NCBI GenBank assembly: GCA_012513605.1
Contig: JAAZBV010000154.1
Span: 1-64,000, forward strand
Reading direction: 5' to 3'
Length of the DNA: 64,000 nt
Source of the DNA: Desulfatiglans sp.
GTDB lineage: Bacteria > Desulfobacterota > DSM-4660 > Desulfatiglandales > HGW-15
The position numbers were made by a program, and so were the translations under genes. Numbering within the stretch: position 1 is the stretch's first letter; each line of letters starts with the position of its first letter. Shown here piece after piece: positions 62,393 to 64,000 of this stretch. Below the pieces are notes generated by a model. The model saw only the letters and a list, made by a program, of their open reading frames with translations, did no database searches and was not told the origin of the DNA.

Positions 62393-62686
62393 ATGATTAT
62401 GAAGTTATTGAGTGTAAGAGAACTAAAATCCAAATCTTCTCAGGTATGGATTGATCTCTCTGAACAAAAAGAGATGATTATCACAAATAATGGAAAACCG
62501 ATTGCCATTCTATCGTCGGTAAATGAAAACAACCTTGAACAGGTCTTGTCTGCATTCAGGAAGACGAGAGCAGTTCAGGCTGTTAACTCAATGCAGTATG
62601 AATCGGTACGCAGGGGGACAGACAAGATATCCCTGGAACAAATCAATGAAGAGATAAAAGCAGTACGTTCAAAGCGGAAAAAATGA
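62393..62686 (+). CDS. Phd/YefM-like antitoxin
   Basis: 97 residues from ATG 62393 (GGAGGTG upstream; ATG 62399 also possible). The Phd/YefM fold is seen in LLSVRELKSKSSQVWIDLSE and MIITNNGKPIAILSSVNENN. The charged C-terminal tail (ISLEQINEEIKAVRSKRKK) should wrap the toxin. The stop overlaps the PIN toxin start by four bases (ATGA). Confidence 0.9.
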   Translation: MIMKLLSVRELKSKSSQVWIDLSEQKEMIITNNGKPIAILSSVNENNLEQVLSAFRKTRAVQAVNSMQYESVRRGTDKISLEQINEEIKAVRSKRKK

Positions 62687-63102
62687 TAATCGTCCTTGAT
62701 ACAAATGTTCTGGTCTCAGGGCTTCTTTCACCCTTTGGAAACAGTGGCGAAATCATTCGTATGGTTTCTACCGGAAAACTGGTTTTAGAATATGATTCAA
62801 GAATCTTATCAGAATACAGAGAAATCCTTAACAGACCCAAATTCCAGTTTAATAAAGAAATGATTGCGGCTTTTGTTGAATTTATAAAGAGTACCGGTCA
62901 GGTAGTTTCAGCTTCACCATTAAAAATACAACTGCCAGATCCTGATGATGCACCTTTTCTTGAGGTTGCTATTGAAGGAGACTCTGAATATCTGATTACA
63001 GGGAATAAAAAACATTACCCAGCAAAATATTGTAAAGAGATCAAAGTGCTGTCCCCAAACGAATTTATTGACACCTATCAAAAAGCAATAGCATCTGAAT
63101 AG
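62683..63102 (+). CDS. PIN-domain toxin ribonuclease
   Basis: 139 residues of the PIN_3 type. The acidic metal-binding residues are Asp5 (IIVLDTNVLVSGLLSPFGNS), Glu near 46 (RILSEYREILNRPKF) and Asp pair in LPDPDDAPFLEVAIEGDSEY, then YLITGNKKHYP. Mg-dependent single-strand RNase activity is expected. It forms a type II module with the overlapping Phd-like antitoxin and lies next to a second module, 200 bases from BrnT. Confidence 0.93.
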   Translation: MIIVLDTNVLVSGLLSPFGNSGEIIRMVSTGKLVLEYDSRILSEYREILNRPKFQFNKEMIAAFVEFIKSTGQVVSASPLKIQLPDPDDAPFLEVAIEGDSEYLITGNKKHYPAKYCKEIKVLSPNEFIDTYQKAIASE

Positions 63103-63121
63103 ATACATCAAGATATAAAAA

Positions 63122-64000
63122 TTAAAGCATCTGGTAGGGGTCTATATCAATCATCATGCTTACACCGCTCCCTTTAAGCATGGGGGTTGATGCATCCCTT
63201 ACCCGCTCAAGAAAGTAGTGGAGCACATTACTGTTTTTGCTTTTTAAAAGTATCTGCCACCTGTACTTACCCCTGAGCTTGGAGAGAGGCGCCTCCGCAG
63301 GGCCTAAGACCTGAATGGTTTTCCCCTCCCTTGGCCAGTTAGCAAGGATATGTTTCATCTCATGAGCGATCTTTTCCGCACCGGCCTTTGTGTCATTATT
63401 TACATTACCTGAAAACCTGATACATGCAAGATAACCGAATGGCGGATATTTCAGCATCTCCCTCATCTGTTTTTCACGGGTGTAAAAGGTTGCGTAGTCA
63501 TGATTCTTTGCTGCCTCTATCGCATAATGACCGGGGTTAAAGGTCTGTATAATAACCTGACCCCTGTCAACACCACGGCCAGCGCGTCCAGCAACCTGAG
63601 AGATTATCTGGAAGGTGCGCTCCCCTGCCCTGAAGTCAGGAAAGCCCAGGGAGAGATCAGCAGAGACCACACCAACCAGCGTGACATTCGGAAAATCATA
63701 CCCCTTTGTCACCATCTGGGTGCCCACGAGTATATCCAGTTCATTATTGCTGAAGCTCTTAAGAATCTTATCTATCTGCCCCTTTTTCCGGGTGGTGTCA
63801 CGGTCAAACCTTGCTATCCTGGCATATGGGATGCCATCTGCAAGTTCATGTTCAAGCTTTTCCGTGCCAAACCCATAGGGGATCATCCCCTCATGCCTGC
63901 ATAAAGGGCATCTGTTATCAGGCGCTATCCTGTATTCACAGTAGTGGCAGACGAGCTCCCTTGCATGCAGGTGGTAAGTGAGTGTGAGGTCACAGTTGGG
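63122..64000 (-). CDS. priA: Primosomal replication protein PriA, C-terminal part (runs off the window)
   Basis: 293 codons open to the window edge; the true start lies beyond 64000. The zinc-binding region reads CxxC four times across PNCDLTLTYHLHARELVCHY, CEYRIAPDN and RCPLCRHEGM. Helicase motifs IV-VI follow: ILVGTQMVTKGYDFPNVTLV, SADLSLGFPDFRAGERTFQI and SQVAGRAGRG. The C-terminal domain ends FMxxDIDPYQML. PriA restarts stalled replication forks by 3'-5' helicase activity and DnaB loading. Full-length PriA is about 730 or more residues, so roughly 60% is missing. Confidence 0.96.
   Translation of the reverse strand, partial: PNCDLTLTYHLHARELVCHYCEYRIAPDNRCPLCRHEGMIPYGFGTEKLEHELADGIPYARIARFDRDTTRKKGQIDKILKSFSNNELDILVGTQMVTKGYDFPNVTLVGVVSADLSLGFPDFRAGERTFQIISQVAGRAGRGVDRGQVIIQTFNPGHYAIEAAKNHDYATFYTREKQMREMLKYPPFGYLACIRFSGNVNNDTKAGAEKIAHEMKHILANWPREGKTIQVLGPAEAPLSKLRGKYRWQILLKSKNSNVLHYFLERVRDASTPMLKGSGVSMMIDIDPYQML

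Overview
The window reads as chromosomal DNA of a strictly anaerobic, Gram-negative, sulfate-reducer-like bacterium. I infer Desulfobacterota from the outer-membrane receptor, the many hybrid histidine kinases, a TRAP transporter, and several Mo/W-bis-MGD oxidoreductases with polyferredoxin and NrfD partners. There is no rRNA, CRISPR array, prophage or intact transposase. One tRNA gene (Arg, ACG) is present.

Layout. 1-14.4 kb (+) is a signalling island: the end of a sigma-54 activator, a TonB-dependent receptor, a YfiR-like protein, a CHASE8 hybrid kinase, an ACT/UPF0210 pair, a soluble hybrid kinase, a kinase that has lost its ATPase domain, a REC-PAS kinase, a REC-HD-GYP protein and a REC-coiled-coil-PAS protein. 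14.4-22.1 kb (-) carries a GH3 glycosidase, a methylene-THF-reductase-like protein, and an archease-RtcB-hybrid kinase operon. 22.5-28 kb holds a zinc-ribbon protein, a CBS protein, a large protein of unknown function with a UPF0280 partner, HflX and a small conserved protein. 28-32 kb is a DctPQM TRAP transporter with a divergent FadR-type regulator. 32-36.4 kb holds a small secreted protein, tRNA-Arg, and a convergent pair: a Ser/Thr kinase with a cyclic-nucleotide-binding domain and a class III nucleotide cyclase. 36.5-41.3 kb (-) is an ECF sigma / anti-sigma (HEAT) / DUF4097-like / DUF5916 operon.

41.6-54.4 kb (-) is the metabolic centre. It has two paralogous alpha-beta molybdoenzymes that resemble pyrogallol-phloroglucinol transhydroxylase, a stop-containing copy of one beta-subunit 3' end beside a DUF4143 ATPase gene, and a PsrABC-like oxidoreductase with its own terminator. 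54.7-64 kb holds a small inverted-repeat element, a hypothetical protein, a TlpA/amidohydrolase pair, an exported MEMO-family protein, a second ECF sigma operon, a GH43 glycosidase, two toxin-antitoxin modules and the 3' end of priA.

How the parts may work together (inference): the first 14 kb couples envelope sensing to phosphorelay and c-di-GMP turnover. The cyclase/kinase pair is a self-contained cyclic-nucleotide circuit. The molybdoenzyme block could transform hydroxylated aromatics, with the NrfD complex linking a further Mo enzyme to the quinone pool.
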